From contig NZ_KN676113.1 in NCBI RefSeq assembly GCF_000802185.1, forward strand, positions 4,297,430-4,361,429: a DNA stretch of 64,000 nt. Reading direction: 5' to 3'. Shown one piece after another: positions 16,829-25,981 of this stretch; the first letter of the stretch is position 1, and every line of letters starts with the position of its first letter. Position numbers and translations under genes: made by a program. The stretch is from Belnapia sp. F-4-1 (lineage in GTDB: Bacteria > Pseudomonadota > Alphaproteobacteria > Acetobacterales > Acetobacteraceae). A model generated the notes under the pieces. It saw only the letters and a list, made by a program, of their open reading frames with translations, was not told the DNA's origin and searched no databases.

Positions 16829-17474
16829 AGCCGGCGCCGCGCATGGTGTGGATGAGCGGAGGCTCGCCGAGCTTGGCGCGGAGCCGGCTCACATGCGTCT
16901 CGACCACGCTGGTCTTCGGGTCGAAATGGAAGTCCCAGACGCCCTCCAGCAGCATGGTCCGCGTCACCACCTGGCCGGCGCGGCGCATCAGGTATTCCAG
17001 CAGGCGGAATTCGCGGGGCTGCAGATCGATCCGCCGCCCGGCGCGGGTGACGGTGCGGCGGAGCAGGTCCATCTCCAAGTCGGCGACCTGGAGCGTGGTC
17101 GCCTCCGTCGCCATGGGCGGGCGCCGGGCGAGGGCGTTGAGGCGCGCCATCAACTCGGCGAAGGCGAAGGGCTTGCCGAGATAGTCGTCGGCACCCGCTT
17201 CCAGTCCCTCGACCCGGTCGCCGACGCCGGTGCGGGCAGTGAGAAAGAGGACGGGCGTGCGCTGCCCGGCGGCGCGGAGGGCACGGACCAGGGCGAGGCC
17301 ATCCAGCCGCGGCAGCATGCGGTCCACCACCAGCACGTCATGGCTCGCCTGCATGGCGAGGTGGAGGCCATCCGCCCCGTCGGCGGCGTGGTCCACCACA
17401 TGACCGGCCTCGGTCAGGCCGCGGCGGATGAAGCCGGCCGTCTCCGCATCGTCCTCGACCAGCAGGATCTTCAC
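16806..17474 (-). CDS. OmpR/PhoB-family response regulator
   Basis: Cytoplasmic transcription factor partner of the adjacent kinase, 222 residues. Receiver domain: acidic pair in LLVEDDAET, phospho-Asp51 in LVVDRMLPRLDG, switch Thr in LFLTAR, and Lys in GADDYLGKPFAFAE. The C-terminal winged helix (about 130-220) ends in SVVETHVSRLRAKLG and IHTMRGAGYAI. The start is a GTG at 17474, directly where the receiver domain begins; longer in-frame starts would only add unrelated residues. The kinase gene overlaps its 3' end. Confidence 0.94.
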   Translation of the reverse strand: MKILLVEDDAETAGFIRRGLTEAGHVVDHAADGADGLHLAMQASHDVLVVDRMLPRLDGLALVRALRAAGQRTPVLFLTARTGVGDRVEGLEAGADDYLGKPFAFAELMARLNALARRPPMATEATTLQVADLEMDLLRRTVTRAGRRIDLQPREFRLLEYLMRRAGQVVTRTMLLEGVWDFHFDPKTSVVETHVSRLRAKLGEPPLIHTMRGAGYAIRQPG

Positions 17475-17584
17475 GCTGCCCCGGCCCCTCGTCCCACCGG
17501 CCGGACAATAGGCAGAGGTGGATCGAATGCGAACTCCCCCGGCGGGCGGAGCTTCTGGCCGGAATGCAGAAAAGGAAACCGCCC

Positions 17585-18121
17585 ATGCGACGCCTCCCCC
17601 TCCTCGCCGCTGCCGGGCTGCTGCTCGGCGCCGGTGCCGCCCGTGCCCAGGACTGCATGCGCGTGATGGCGGACGACCCACGGCTCAGCAGCTTCGTCGA
17701 GGCGCTGAACCGCACCGGCCAGTCCGAGCTGCTGCACGGCAGCGGGCCCTTCACCATCCTCGCGCCCGACAATGGCGCCATCGCGCGGGTGCCGGTGAAT
17801 ATCCGCAACGACCTGATGGGCTCCCAGCCCGGCGCGGATTTCGATCCGGTGCGCGGGCCGGCGGTGGTCAATGCGCAGATGATCGATGGGCGGCACCTCG
17901 CCAGCGAGGTCGCCGGGCGCGACCGCGTGACGGTCAGGACCCGCAACGGCAACATGCTGCTGATCCAGCGCGGGGCGGACGGGCAGTACACGATGGTGCC
18001 GGAGCGTGGCGGCTTCGGCGCCGGCGGCATCCGCGAGATCGAGCCGGCTCATGTGGTGCAGGCCGACATCCCGTGCAGCAACGGCGTGATCCATATCGTG
18101 GACCGCGTGCTCGTCCGCTGA
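17585..18121 (+). CDS. Secreted fasciclin (FAS1)-like protein
   Basis: 178-residue protein with a cleavable signal peptide (MRRLPLLAAAGLLLGAGAARA, cut likely after ARA). A FAS1-like domain is suggested by LSSFVEALNRTGQSELL, SGPFTILAPDNGAIARVP and the C-terminal PCSNGVIHIVDRVLV, which match the first and last conserved blocks of fasciclin repeats. Two cysteines could form a disulfide (DCMRVM and IPCSNG). FAS1 proteins usually act in adhesion, but the bacterial role is not settled. The ATG at 17585 follows AAAGGA; the ATG at 17564 lacks this. It is divergent from the response-regulator gene. Confidence 0.82.
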   Translation: MRRLPLLAAAGLLLGAGAARAQDCMRVMADDPRLSSFVEALNRTGQSELLHGSGPFTILAPDNGAIARVPVNIRNDLMGSQPGADFDPVRGPAVVNAQMIDGRHLASEVAGRDRVTVRTRNGNMLLIQRGADGQYTMVPERGGFGAGGIREIEPAHVVQADIPCSNGVIHIVDRVLVR

Positions 18122-18127
18122 GCCGGA

Positions 18128-18154
18128 CCGACCATACCGATCCGTATGGTTCGG
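18128..18154. promoter_or_regulatory. Operator-like dyad upstream of the DegP-type gene
   Basis: Arms ACCATAC and GTATGGT (18131-18137 and 18144-18150) flank a CGATCC centre in which GATC is itself symmetrical, so the 20-base core deviates from perfect symmetry at only one base pair. Flanking CCG/CGG extends it with one bulged base. It sits seven bases after the fasciclin-like gene and ~90 bases before the protease. It could be an operator or a weak terminator; no T-tract follows. Confidence 0.45.
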
Positions 18155-18241
18155 GGCAGGAAGCCCGCAGGTGCGCGGGGCTTTGATGTGGGGCATGGCG
18201 GTCGCCCGGAGCGGCCGCCCCTCAGGAAGGAGCTCCAATCG

Positions 18242-19675
18242 ATGCCCCGCATCACCAAGATCCTCGCAGGCGGCGCTCTGGCGCTGGCGCTCGGCACCAC
18301 GGCGCTGACACCCTTCGCCCCGCCGGCGACGGCCCAATCGGCCAGCCAGCCGGCGACGGCCGTCGCGCTGCCGCGCCCGGTCGGGCCGGACTTCGCCGAC
18401 CTCGCCGCGCGGGTGGCGCCGGCGGTCGTGCGCATCAGCATCACCGGCCATACCGAGGCGACGCCGGCGCAGGTGCCGCCGGAGCTGCGCGGCACGCCCT
18501 TCGAGCGCTTCTTCCAGCAGCGCCAGGGTCCGGCCGAGCGGCGGGTCATGGGCCAGGGCAGCGGCTTCATCATCGACGCGGCCGGCTATGTCGTGACCAA
18601 CAACCATGTGGTCGGCCAGGCCGATTCGGTGAAGGTGGAGCTGGCCGACGGGCGGCAGCTGCCGGCCCGCGTCGTCGGCACCGACCCGAAGACCGATCTC
18701 GCGCTCATCAAGATCGAGGCCGGCGGCAACCTGCCGACCGTCGCCTTCGGCGACAGCGACAGGCTCCGCGTCGGCGAATGGGTGCTGGCCATGGGCAATC
18801 CCTTCGGCCTCGGAGGAACGGCGACGGCGGGCATCGTCTCGGCGCGCGGGCGGCAGATCGGCGCCGGGCCCTATGACGACTTCATCCAGACCGATGCCTC
18901 GATCAACCCGGGCAATTCCGGCGGGCCGCTGTTCGATGCGCAGGGTCAGGTGGTCGGGGTGAATGCGGCGATCTTCTCGCCCTCGGGCGGCAATATCGGC
19001 ATCGGCTTCGCGATCCCCGCCTCGCTGGCGCAGTCGGTGGTGGCGCAGCTGAAGGAGCATGGGCGGGTGGAGCGCGGCTGGCTCGGCGTCTCCACGCAGC
19101 GGATCGACCCGACGCTGGCGAGCGCGCTCGGCCTGTCTGACAGCAGGGGCGCGCTGATCGGCGCGGTGGAGCCGGACGGGCCGGCGGCCAGGGCGGGAGT
19201 GCAGAGCGGCGACGTCGTCACCGGGGTGAACGGCCATGCGATCGCCGTGCCGCGCGACCTGGCCGAGGCGGTGGGCGAGCAACGGCCCGGGGCGACCGTC
19301 ACCCTGGCCCTGCTGCGCGACGGCAAGCCCGTGGAGCAGCAGGTGACGCTGATCGCCATCCCGGGCCAGCAGGAAGCGAAGGGCGCCGCCGGGGAAGCCC
19401 GGTCCTCGGGCAATCTCGGCCTGGCGCTGGCGCCGAACGAGCGCGGCGGGCATGGCGCGGTGGTCGCCGGGGTGCAGCCGGACAGCGTGGCCGCCAGCCA
19501 GGGCCTGCAGCCGGGCGATGTTATCCTCCGCGCCGGCGACCGGGCGGTGAACGGGCCGCGCGACGTGGCGGAGGCCGTGGGCGCCGCCCGGCAGGCCAAC
19601 AAGCCGGCCATCGCGCTGCAGATCGAGCGAGAGGGCGGGCGGGCCTTCATCGCCCTGCCGCTGAAGGCGGGCTGA
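18242..19675 (+). CDS. degP: Do/DegP-type periplasmic serine protease
   Basis: Envelope protease/chaperone of 477 residues. An N-terminal signal peptide (cleavage near ATAQS) is followed by the trypsin-like domain with the catalytic triad His122 (TNNHVVG), Asp152 (KTDLALIKI) and Ser226 (NPGNSGGPL). Two PDZ domains follow at about 285-375 and 390-475, the second starting around LGLALAPNERG. ATG at 18242 with AAGGAG seven bases upstream. Family members degrade misfolded periplasmic proteins. Heat-shock or envelope-stress control is common in the family, but only a palindromic dyad upstream hints at it here. Confidence 0.95.
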   Translation: MPRITKILAGGALALALGTTALTPFAPPATAQSASQPATAVALPRPVGPDFADLAARVAPAVVRISITGHTEATPAQVPPELRGTPFERFFQQRQGPAERRVMGQGSGFIIDAAGYVVTNNHVVGQADSVKVELADGRQLPARVVGTDPKTDLALIKIEAGGNLPTVAFGDSDRLRVGEWVLAMGNPFGLGGTATAGIVSARGRQIGAGPYDDFIQTDASINPGNSGGPLFDAQGQVVGVNAAIFSPSGGNIGIGFAIPASLAQSVVAQLKEHGRVERGWLGVSTQRIDPTLASALGLSDSRGALIGAVEPDGPAARAGVQSGDVVTGVNGHAIAVPRDLAEAVGEQRPGATVTLALLRDGKPVEQQVTLIAIPGQQEAKGAAGEARSSGNLGLALAPNERGGHGAVVAGVQPDSVAASQGLQPGDVILRAGDRAVNGPRDVAEAVGAARQANKPAIALQIEREGGRAFIALPLKAG

Positions 19676-19691
19676 GGTCCCTGGGGCCGGC

Positions 19692-19706
19692 GAGGGAAAT
19701 TCCCTC
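19692..19706. repeat. Short perfect palindrome after the protease gene
   Basis: GAGGGAA / TTCCCTC with one central base, 16 bases past the protease stop. It could form a small hairpin that ends or stabilises the transcript, but there is no T-tract. Confidence 0.35.
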
Positions 19707-19829
19707 CCTGGCGCCCACTGGCCTGGGCATTGCATCCTCTGGCCATGCAGGGCGGCCTGGCGCATTGACGCCGGGCCGCCGGGCGCGCATGGCGGGCGCC
19801 GACCCGCATCCCAGCCGAGAGGACGAGGC

Positions 19830-21116
19830 ATGGAACCCTGGCAGCTCACCGCCGCCGCCGCCGCCGCGAAGCTCCGCGAGGGCCGCCTCACCGCGGAGGC
19901 GCTGACCCGCTCCTGCCTCGAGCGCATCGCCGAGCGGGAGGCGGTGGTGAAGGCCTGGACCTTCCTCGACCCGCGCCTCGCCATCGCCGGCGCCCGCGAG
20001 GTGGACAAGGCCCATACGATGGGCGCGCTGCAGGGGCTGCCGGTCGGCGTGAAGGACATGATCGAGACGGCGGACATGCCGACCACCTACAATTCGCCGA
20101 TCTACCAGGGGCTGCGGCAGGGGCGGGATGCGGCCTGCGTCGGCATCGCCCGCGGCGAGGGGGCGGTGATCCTCGGCAAGACCGACACGGTGGAGTTCGC
20201 AGCGGCCGGGCGCCGCGCGCTGACCCGAAACCCGCGTGACGCGGCGCGGACTCCGGGCGGCTCCTCCTCCGGCTCGGCGGCGGCGGTGGCCGACGGCATG
20301 GTGCCGCTCGCCTTCGGCACGCAGACCGGGGGCAGCACCATCCGCCCGGCCTCCTTCTGCGGCATCTACGCGATGAAGCCCACGCATGGAGTGGTCAGCA
20401 CGGAAGGGGCGAAGCGCTACGCGCACACCCTCGACACCATCGGCTGGTACGGAAGGGCGCCGGAGGACCTGCGGTTGGTGGCGGAGGCCTTTCGCCTCTT
20501 CGACCTCGACGAGCCGCTGGGGAAGGGGCTGCGCGAGCTGCGGATCGGTCTCTGCGGCGGGCCGAACTGGCACCTGGCCGCGCCGGAGTCGCGGGCGGCG
20601 CTGGAGCTGGCCGGGCGGCGGCTGGAGGAGGCCGGGGCGGCCGTCGAGCCGCTGGCGCTGCCGCAGGCCTTCGAGGGCATCACCGAGGCGCAGCGAGTGG
20701 TGCTGCTCGGCGAAGGGCGCAGCGCTTTCCTGCAGGAATATGTCGCGGCGCCTGGCCTGCTGCATGCCGATTTCCGTGACCGCGTCGAGAATTTCGCCGG
20801 GATCAGCGGGGCACGGCTCGCCGGGGCCTACAATCTCGCCGCCGATTGCCGGAAGCTGTTCGACGCGCTCTTCCCGCGCTTCGACGCGGTGCTGACGCCG
20901 GCCGCGGTGGGCGAGGCGCCGCTCGGGCGGCAGGATACCGGCAACCCGGTCTTCAACAGCATGTGGACGCTGCTGCACGTGCCCTGCATCGCCATCCCCT
21001 GCACGACGGGGCCGCATGGGATGCCGGTGGGCGTGCAGATCGTCGGGCCTCGCTTCGGCGATGCGACGCTGCTCGACGTGGCGGCGCTGGTGGGGCCGGT
21101 GATCGACCCGCGTTGA
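19830..21116 (+). CDS. Amidase-signature hydrolase
   Basis: Cytoplasmic amidase of 428 residues. The Ser-cisSer-Lys triad is visible: Lys75 in LPVGVKDMIET, the cis-Ser in TPGGSSSGSAAAV (about 145-147) and the nucleophile Ser169 in GTQTGGSTIRPAS. GatA-like glutamyl-tRNA amidotransferase is unlikely: no gatC/gatB neighbours and a shortened C-terminal half. Substrate specificity cannot be read from the sequence; similar proteins act on aryl or aliphatic amides. It stands alone between the protease and the RutE-like gene. ATG at 19830 after GAGAGGACGAGGC. Confidence 0.88.
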   Translation: MEPWQLTAAAAAAKLREGRLTAEALTRSCLERIAEREAVVKAWTFLDPRLAIAGAREVDKAHTMGALQGLPVGVKDMIETADMPTTYNSPIYQGLRQGRDAACVGIARGEGAVILGKTDTVEFAAAGRRALTRNPRDAARTPGGSSSGSAAAVADGMVPLAFGTQTGGSTIRPASFCGIYAMKPTHGVVSTEGAKRYAHTLDTIGWYGRAPEDLRLVAEAFRLFDLDEPLGKGLRELRIGLCGGPNWHLAAPESRAALELAGRRLEEAGAAVEPLALPQAFEGITEAQRVVLLGEGRSAFLQEYVAAPGLLHADFRDRVENFAGISGARLAGAYNLAADCRKLFDALFPRFDAVLTPAAVGEAPLGRQDTGNPVFNSMWTLLHVPCIAIPCTTGPHGMPVGVQIVGPRFGDATLLDVAALVGPVIDPR

Positions 21117-21123
21117 CGGCGTG

Positions 21124-21147
21124 CCGGGGAGGGGCTGACCTCCCCGG
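21124..21147. terminator. Bidirectional terminator hairpin between convergent genes
   Basis: Perfect 9-bp stem CCGGGGAGG / CCTCCCCGG with a 6-base loop, seven bases after the amidase stop and eight bases from the end of the convergent RutE-like gene. The position suits termination of both transcripts, though T-tracts are absent. Confidence 0.6.
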
Positions 21148-21155
21148 ACATCGCA

Positions 21156-21737
21156 TCAGGCGATGGTGCAGGCCTCTTCGAAAGAGAGGCGCGGCAGGCG
21201 GTCGAAGACGCCGCTGGGGTCGCCATGGCCGAGATTGACGAGGAAGTTGGACTTCACCTTGGTGCCGGCGAAGAAGGTCTCGTCGCACTTCGCCTTGTCG
21301 AAGCCGGACATGGCGCCGACATCGAGGCCGATGAGCCTCGCCGCCATCATCAGGTAGGCGCCTTGCAGCGTCGCGTTGCGGAATGCGGTCTCCGCCGCCA
21401 GCTCCGGGCTGGAGGTGAACCAGGAGCGGGCATCGGCATGCGGGAAGAGCTGAGGGAGCTTCTCGTAGAATTCCATGTCCTGCGCGACGATGACGCAGGC
21501 CGGCGCGCTCATCGTCTTGGCGAGGTTGCCGGAGGAGAGGCAGGGGGCGAGCTTCTCCTTGCCCGCCTGCGTCGTCACGAAGACGAAGCGCGCCGGCGAG
21601 CAATTCGCCGAGGTCGAGCCCATCTTCAGGATGTCGTAGATCTGCCGCAACTCCTCCTCGGAGACGGGCTGGTCGGTCCATTTGTTCTGGGTGCGCGCCT
21701 TGAGGAAGAGCGCGTCGATGGCGGCCTGGTCGGGCAT
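21156..21737 (-). CDS. RutE/HadB-like nitroreductase family protein (malonic semialdehyde reductase)
   Basis: FMN-dependent reductase of 193 residues, close in length to RutE of the pyrimidine-degradation pathway, which reduces malonic semialdehyde to 3-hydroxypropionate. Family features: [20 protein letters not shown], the FMN-contact stretch [36 protein letters not shown], and [21 protein letters not shown]. No other rut genes are nearby, so the physiological substrate may differ. The ATG at 21737 follows GGAGA; the longer frame would add residues with no homology. Confidence 0.87.
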   Translation of the reverse strand: MPDQAAIDALFLKARTQNKWTDQPVSEEELRQIYDILKMGSTSANCSPARFVFVTTQAGKEKLAPCLSSGNLAKTMSAPACVIVAQDMEFYEKLPQLFPHADARSWFTSSPELAAETAFRNATLQGAYLMMAARLIGLDVGAMSGFDKAKCDETFFAGTKVKSNFLVNLGHGDPSGVFDRLPRLSFEEACTIA

Positions 21738-22056
21738 CGTCAGGGTCTCCTTCGTTGCCCCCTGCATAGACGCTGAAGGCGGCCCCGTCACCGGTCCAGG
21801 CGGCCAGGGCCGGCTGCGTTCATTCCAGGGTCCAGGGCCCGCGCCAGGCTCGGGCCCTGGCTTCGGGGGACCTGTTCACGGCCGCGCTGAAACCCGTTTC
21901 CTGTCGCTCATCCCGCACCCTGCCCAAAGGGATACGGCAGCATGTCATCGAGGATGGGGAGCACGGCGTGCCCTACAGCCGCCGCGAGCACGCCCGCCGC
22001 AGGCCCTGCGTTACCGAATGATGGTGCAGTGCAGCATGGGGTGCTAACCCACACTT
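21738..22056. other. Divergent intergenic region with a strong hairpin
   Basis: Roughly 320 bases between the minus-strand RutE-like gene and the plus-strand exporter. No gene is visible. The only structure I see is the perfect 10-bp inverted repeat at 21832-21860. Promoters for both genes should lie here but no convincing -35/-10 pair stands out. Confidence 0.6.
21832..21860. repeat. Perfect 10-bp inverted repeat
   Basis: CCAGGGCCCG / CGGGCCCTGG with a 9-base loop, located about 95 bases upstream of the RutE-like start and 196 bases upstream of the exporter start. Being between divergent genes it is not a terminator; it could be a regulator site or a dispersed REP-like element. Confidence 0.5.
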
Positions 22057-23223
22057 ATGCCGCGCATCACGCCCTTCTTCGTCCTGGTCCTTGCCGCCAT
22101 GTCGGCCTTCGGGCCACTGTCGACGGACATGTACCTGCCGGCCTTCCCTGCCATCGCCGCCGGGCTCGGGACGGATGCGGCGCATGTGCAGACGACGCTG
22201 GCGAGCTTCTTCGCCGGTATGTCGCTGGCGCAGCTCGCCTTCGGGCCGCTGACAGACCGGTTCGGGCGGCGGCTGCCGTTGCTGGCGGGGCTCGGCATCT
22301 TCGTCCTCGGCTCCATCGGCTGCGGGCTGACCGAGGAGGTCGGCTGGCTGGCGATGTGGCGCTTCATCCAGGGGCTTGGCGGCTGCGCGGGGATGGTGAC
22401 GGCGCGGGCCATCGTGCGCGACGTGACGGAGGGGACGGAGACGATCCGGCTGATGTCCCGCCTCATGCTGGTGGTGACGCTGGCGCCGATCCTGGCGCCC
22501 TCGCTGGGCGGGCTGCTGCTCGGCTGGGGCGGCTGGCGGGCGATCTTCTGGGCGCTGGTCGTCTATGGGCTCGGCCTCGCCCTGGTGGTGGGGCGGGTGT
22601 TGCCGGAGACGCTCCCGCCCGAGCGGCGGCGGCGGGAGGGGCTGGCCGGCGTGGTGATGGTCTATGCGCGGATGCTCGGCACGAGGCGCTTCATGGGGCT
22701 GGTGCTGTCGGGCGTGCTGCCGATGGGCGGGCTGTTCGCCTATATTACCGGCTCGCCCTTCGTCTTCATGGAGCTGCATGGCATCGCGCCGGGGCAGTAT
22801 GGGCTGCTCTTCGGGGCGAATGCACTCGGCATCATGGGCGTCTCGCAGCTGAACGCGATGCTGTCGCAGCGGCATCCGCCGGAGCGCGTGCTGCTCTGGG
22901 GGCTCTGCGCCATGGCCGGGGCGGGTGTCGCGATGGCGGCGCTGTCGGGGACGGGGAGCTTCTGGGGCATCGCCCTGCCGCTCTTCGTCTATGTCGCCAG
23001 CATCGGCATGGTGATGCCGATTGCCGCGGCTCTGGCCATGGCCTCGCAGGGGCGCGCGGCGGGGAGCGCCTCGGCGCTGATCGGCACGCTGCAATTCGGT
23101 GGGGGGGCGCTGACGGGCGCGCTGGTCGGGGCGCTCTACACCGGGACGGCGGTGCCGATGGCCGTGGTGATGGCGCTCGCCGCGCTGGCGGGGCTGCTGA
23201 GCCGGCTAATTCTCGTGCGCTGA
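22057..23223 (+). CDS. Bcr/CflA-family multidrug efflux MFS transporter
   Basis: Inner-membrane drug:proton antiporter of 388 residues with 12 predicted helices. Family markers: the start [17 protein letters not shown], motif [15 protein letters not shown], and motif C-like [20 protein letters not shown]. These are diagnostic of the Bcr/CflA drug-resistance group (bicyclomycin, chloramphenicol and similar). ATG at 22057; the upstream ribosome-binding site is weak. The end overlaps the convergent chemoreceptor-like gene by 18 bp. Confidence 0.9.
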   Translation: MPRITPFFVLVLAAMSAFGPLSTDMYLPAFPAIAAGLGTDAAHVQTTLASFFAGMSLAQLAFGPLTDRFGRRLPLLAGLGIFVLGSIGCGLTEEVGWLAMWRFIQGLGGCAGMVTARAIVRDVTEGTETIRLMSRLMLVVTLAPILAPSLGGLLLGWGGWRAIFWALVVYGLGLALVVGRVLPETLPPERRRREGLAGVVMVYARMLGTRRFMGLVLSGVLPMGGLFAYITGSPFVFMELHGIAPGQYGLLFGANALGIMGVSQLNAMLSQRHPPERVLLWGLCAMAGAGVAMAALSGTGSFWGIALPLFVYVASIGMVMPIAAALAMASQGRAAGSASALIGTLQFGGGALTGALVGALYTGTAVPMAVVMALAALAGLLSRLILVR

Positions 23224-24276
23224 TGGCGGATCCTGGATGAGCGCGCCGTACCAGCCGAGGCCCCGATAGGTTTCGTAGCCGGGCGTGCGGTGGAAGCCGA
23301 TGGCGCGGCCCTCGGCGTCGCGGTAGGCGCCGGCCTCGCAGCCGCCATGCTGCAGCCGGATGGTCTCGGTCAGCACGCCTCCGCCGGCGGAGGCGGCCAG
23401 CACGCGCCCGGCGGCATCAAGCAGCAGCACGCGGGTGCGGGCGCGCTCGGCGGGCGAGAGGCGGACGCCCCGCACTACCGCATCGGCCTGCGGGGCCCAG
23501 TCGAAATGGATGCCGAGCACGCCGATCGGGCCGCCATCGGTGGCGCCGCCCTCGCGCACCGCCGCGGCATAGGTGGCGACCGGCGCATCGCCGAGCGGGG
23601 CGCAGCGGGCGATGTCGGTGACGGCGTAGTCGTCGCCGCTCCTGGTCTCAAGCGCAGCGCGGAACCAGGGCGCGGCGCCGGCGGCGTGGCCGCGGACCGC
23701 GGGGTACCGATCCGGCCGGCCATGGGCGATGACGCGGCCGGACAGGTCGCAGAGCCAGAGGTCGAGATAGACCGTATAGGCCGAGAGGATGATGCCGAGG
23801 CGCCGCTCGGCATGGGCCAGGCGCTGCGGCGAAGGGTCCGCCGCCGCATCGACCACCGCCGCGTCGGTTGCCCACCAGCGGACGTCGCAGCTACGCTCGT
23901 AGAGGTTGCGGTCGATGATCTCGATAACGTTCAGCGCGAGGTCGGTCAGCCGCTGGCCGCCGACCTCCTCCGCCATGCGGGCGCCGATGCGGCGGAGGGC
24001 GGTGAAGACGCCGCGCAGCTCGCCATCCATCTCGGCGGCAAGGCGGGCGACCTCGGCGGCGACGGATTTCACCTCGCCCGCGACGACGCCGAAGCCGCGG
24101 CCCTGCTCGCCGGCGCGCGCGGCCTCGATGGTGGCGTTGAGCGCCAGGATGCGGGTCTGGCCGGTGATCGATTGGATGGCGCGGACCTTGCCGGCCGCCA
24201 CCGCCTCCGCCCGTTCGGCGAGCGCCAGGACGCGCTCGGGGGTGGCGGCTTCCTCGGTGACCTGCATTCCGTCCAT
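23206..24276 (-). CDS. Soluble methyl-accepting-type protein with N-terminal signalling hairpin and C-terminal Cache-like domain
   Basis: 356 residues, no transmembrane segment. The tip of an MCP signalling hairpin lies at about 33-75: [20 protein letters not shown], then [20 protein letters not shown]. These are the conserved CheA/CheW contact residues. After a helical linker ([27 protein letters not shown], in parts) comes a Cache/PAS-like sensor at about 130-345 with [15 protein letters not shown] and [10 protein letters not shown]. The order is the reverse of classical receptors and the hairpin is very short, so coupling to CheA may be modified. Ligand unknown. Confidence 0.83.
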   Translation of the reverse strand: MDGMQVTEEAATPERVLALAERAEAVAAGKVRAIQSITGQTRILALNATIEAARAGEQGRGFGVVAGEVKSVAAEVARLAAEMDGELRGVFTALRRIGARMAEEVGGQRLTDLALNVIEIIDRNLYERSCDVRWWATDAAVVDAAADPSPQRLAHAERRLGIILSAYTVYLDLWLCDLSGRVIAHGRPDRYPAVRGHAAGAAPWFRAALETRSGDDYAVTDIARCAPLGDAPVATYAAAVREGGATDGGPIGVLGIHFDWAPQADAVVRGVRLSPAERARTRVLLLDAAGRVLAASAGGGVLTETIRLQHGGCEAGAYRDAEGRAIGFHRTPGYETYRGLGWYGALIQDPPSAHEN

Positions 24277-24333
24277 GGCGGCAACCCGAATCTCTGCCGC
24301 GTAGTGTCTCCCCTGGCGGGTTAAGGCCGGGTT

Positions 24334-25968
24334 TCAGCCGCCGCGGGCCTGGGCGCGAAGGATGTGTTTCTGGATCTTGCCGGTGCTGGTGCGCGGCAGC
24401 TCGGTGAAGAGGATCGCCTTGGGCGCCTTGAAGCCGGCCATGCGCTCGCGGCAATGGGCGATCAGCTCCGCTTCGGTCGCCTGCAGGCCCGGCTTCAGCT
24501 CGACGAAGGCGCAGGGCACCTCGCCCCATTTGTCGTCGGGCCGGGCGACGACGGCGGCCAGCGCCACGGCGGGGTGCTTGTAAAGGGCGTCCTCCACCTC
24601 GATCGAGGAGATGTTCTCGCCGCCGGAGATGATGATGTCCTTGGAGCGGTCGCGGAGCTGGATGTAGCCGTCCGGATACTTCACCGCGAGGTCGCCGGTG
24701 TGGAACCAGCCGCCGGCGAAGGCGGCCTCGGTCGCGGCGCGGTCCTTGAAGTAGCCTTTCATCACGACGTTGCCGCGCATCATCACCTCGCCCATCGTCG
24801 CGCCGTCGGCGGGGACGGGCTGCATCGTCGCCGGGTCGAGCACGTCGAGGGATTCGAGGGCGAGGTAGCGCACGCCTTGGCGCGCCATCAGCCGGGCCTG
24901 ATCGGGGGCGGGCAGCTCGTCCCAGGTGCGGTTCCACTCGTTGACGACCGCGGGGCCGTAGCATTCGGTGAGGCCGTAGACGTGGAGGACGGCGAAGCCG
25001 GCCTCGCGCATGCGGCCGAGCACCGCCTCGGGTGGCGGCGCGCCGGCGGTGACGAATTGCACCTGGTGGGGGAGGGGGCGCTTCTCCGCCTCCGGCGTGT
25101 CGAGCAGCGTCGCCATGACGACGGGGGCGCCGCACATATGGGTCACGCCATGCTCGGCCATCAGCGACCACATGGCCGGGCCGCGCACGGCGCGCAGGCA
25201 GACATGGGTCCCGGCGACGGCGCAGACCGTCCAGGGGAAGCACCAGCCGTTGCAGTGGAACATCGGCAGGGTCCAGAGATAGACCGGGTGCCGCGCCATG
25301 CTGGCGGAGAGGACGTTGCCGGTGGCGAGGAGCTGCGCGCCGCGGTGGTGGTAGACGACGCCCTTCGGCCGGCCGGTGGTGCCGGAGGTGTAGTTGAGGG
25401 CGATGGCGTCCCACTCGTCGGCGGGCATCGCCCAGGCGAAGGCGGGATCGCCCTCGGCCAGCAGCGCCTCGTAGTCGAGGCCGCCGAGGGTCTGGGCGCG
25501 GGCGCCATCGGGGGCTTCCGGGTCGTCGATCTCGATGACCAGGGGCGAGACGCCGCCGATGGCGAGCGCGGCGCGGAGGACGGGGGCGAATTCGCGGTCC
25601 ACCAGGATCGCCTTCGCCTCGCCGTGGCGCAGGATGTAGCCGATGGTGTCGGCGTCGAGCCGGGTGTTGATGGTGTTGAGCACGGCGCCGGCCATCGGCA
25701 CGCCGTAATGCGCCTCGACCATGGCCGGGATGTTGGGTAGCAGCGCCGCCACCGTGTCGCCGCGGCCGATGCCGCGGGCGGCGAGCGCGGAGGCGAGGCG
25801 GACGGCGCGGTCGCGCAGCTCGCGGTAGGGGCGGCGGAGCGAGCCATGGACCACGGCGATGTGGTCGGGGAAGGTGGCCGCGGCGCGCTCGAGGAAGAGC
25901 AGCGGCGTCAGCGGCTGGTGGTTGGCGGGGTGGCGCTCCAGCCCGGTCTCATAATCTGCGGCGGCCAT
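24334..25968 (-). CDS. Acyl-CoA synthetase (AMP-forming)
   Basis: Activates a carboxylic acid to its CoA thioester; cytoplasmic, 544 residues. The phosphate loop YTSGTTGRPKG is at ~193-203, followed by VYGLTECYGP, GDLAVKYPDGYIQLRDRSKD, SGGENISSIEVE and the C-terminal catalytic Lys in TSTGKIQKHIL. The N-terminal arrangement resembles medium-chain or methylmercaptopropionate-type CoA ligases, but the substrate cannot be fixed. ATG at 25968 after GAGGGACG. It lies 13 bp after the crotonase gene and is the last gene of a four-gene acyl-CoA operon. Confidence 0.92.
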   Translation of the reverse strand: MAAADYETGLERHPANHQPLTPLLFLERAAATFPDHIAVVHGSLRRPYRELRDRAVRLASALAARGIGRGDTVAALLPNIPAMVEAHYGVPMAGAVLNTINTRLDADTIGYILRHGEAKAILVDREFAPVLRAALAIGGVSPLVIEIDDPEAPDGARAQTLGGLDYEALLAEGDPAFAWAMPADEWDAIALNYTSGTTGRPKGVVYHHRGAQLLATGNVLSASMARHPVYLWTLPMFHCNGWCFPWTVCAVAGTHVCLRAVRGPAMWSLMAEHGVTHMCGAPVVMATLLDTPEAEKRPLPHQVQFVTAGAPPPEAVLGRMREAGFAVLHVYGLTECYGPAVVNEWNRTWDELPAPDQARLMARQGVRYLALESLDVLDPATMQPVPADGATMGEVMMRGNVVMKGYFKDRAATEAAFAGGWFHTGDLAVKYPDGYIQLRDRSKDIIISGGENISSIEVEDALYKHPAVALAAVVARPDDKWGEVPCAFVELKPGLQATEAELIAHCRERMAGFKAPKAILFTELPRTSTGKIQKHILRAQARGG

Positions 25969-25981
25969 CGGGCGTCCCTCC

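Noticed and set aside
17471-20086. Minus-strand reading frame of 871 codons opposite the fasciclin-like and protease genes
   Set aside because: Antisense shadow; the plus-strand frames have signal peptides, a serine-protease triad and ribosome-binding sites, while this frame has no recognisable motif.
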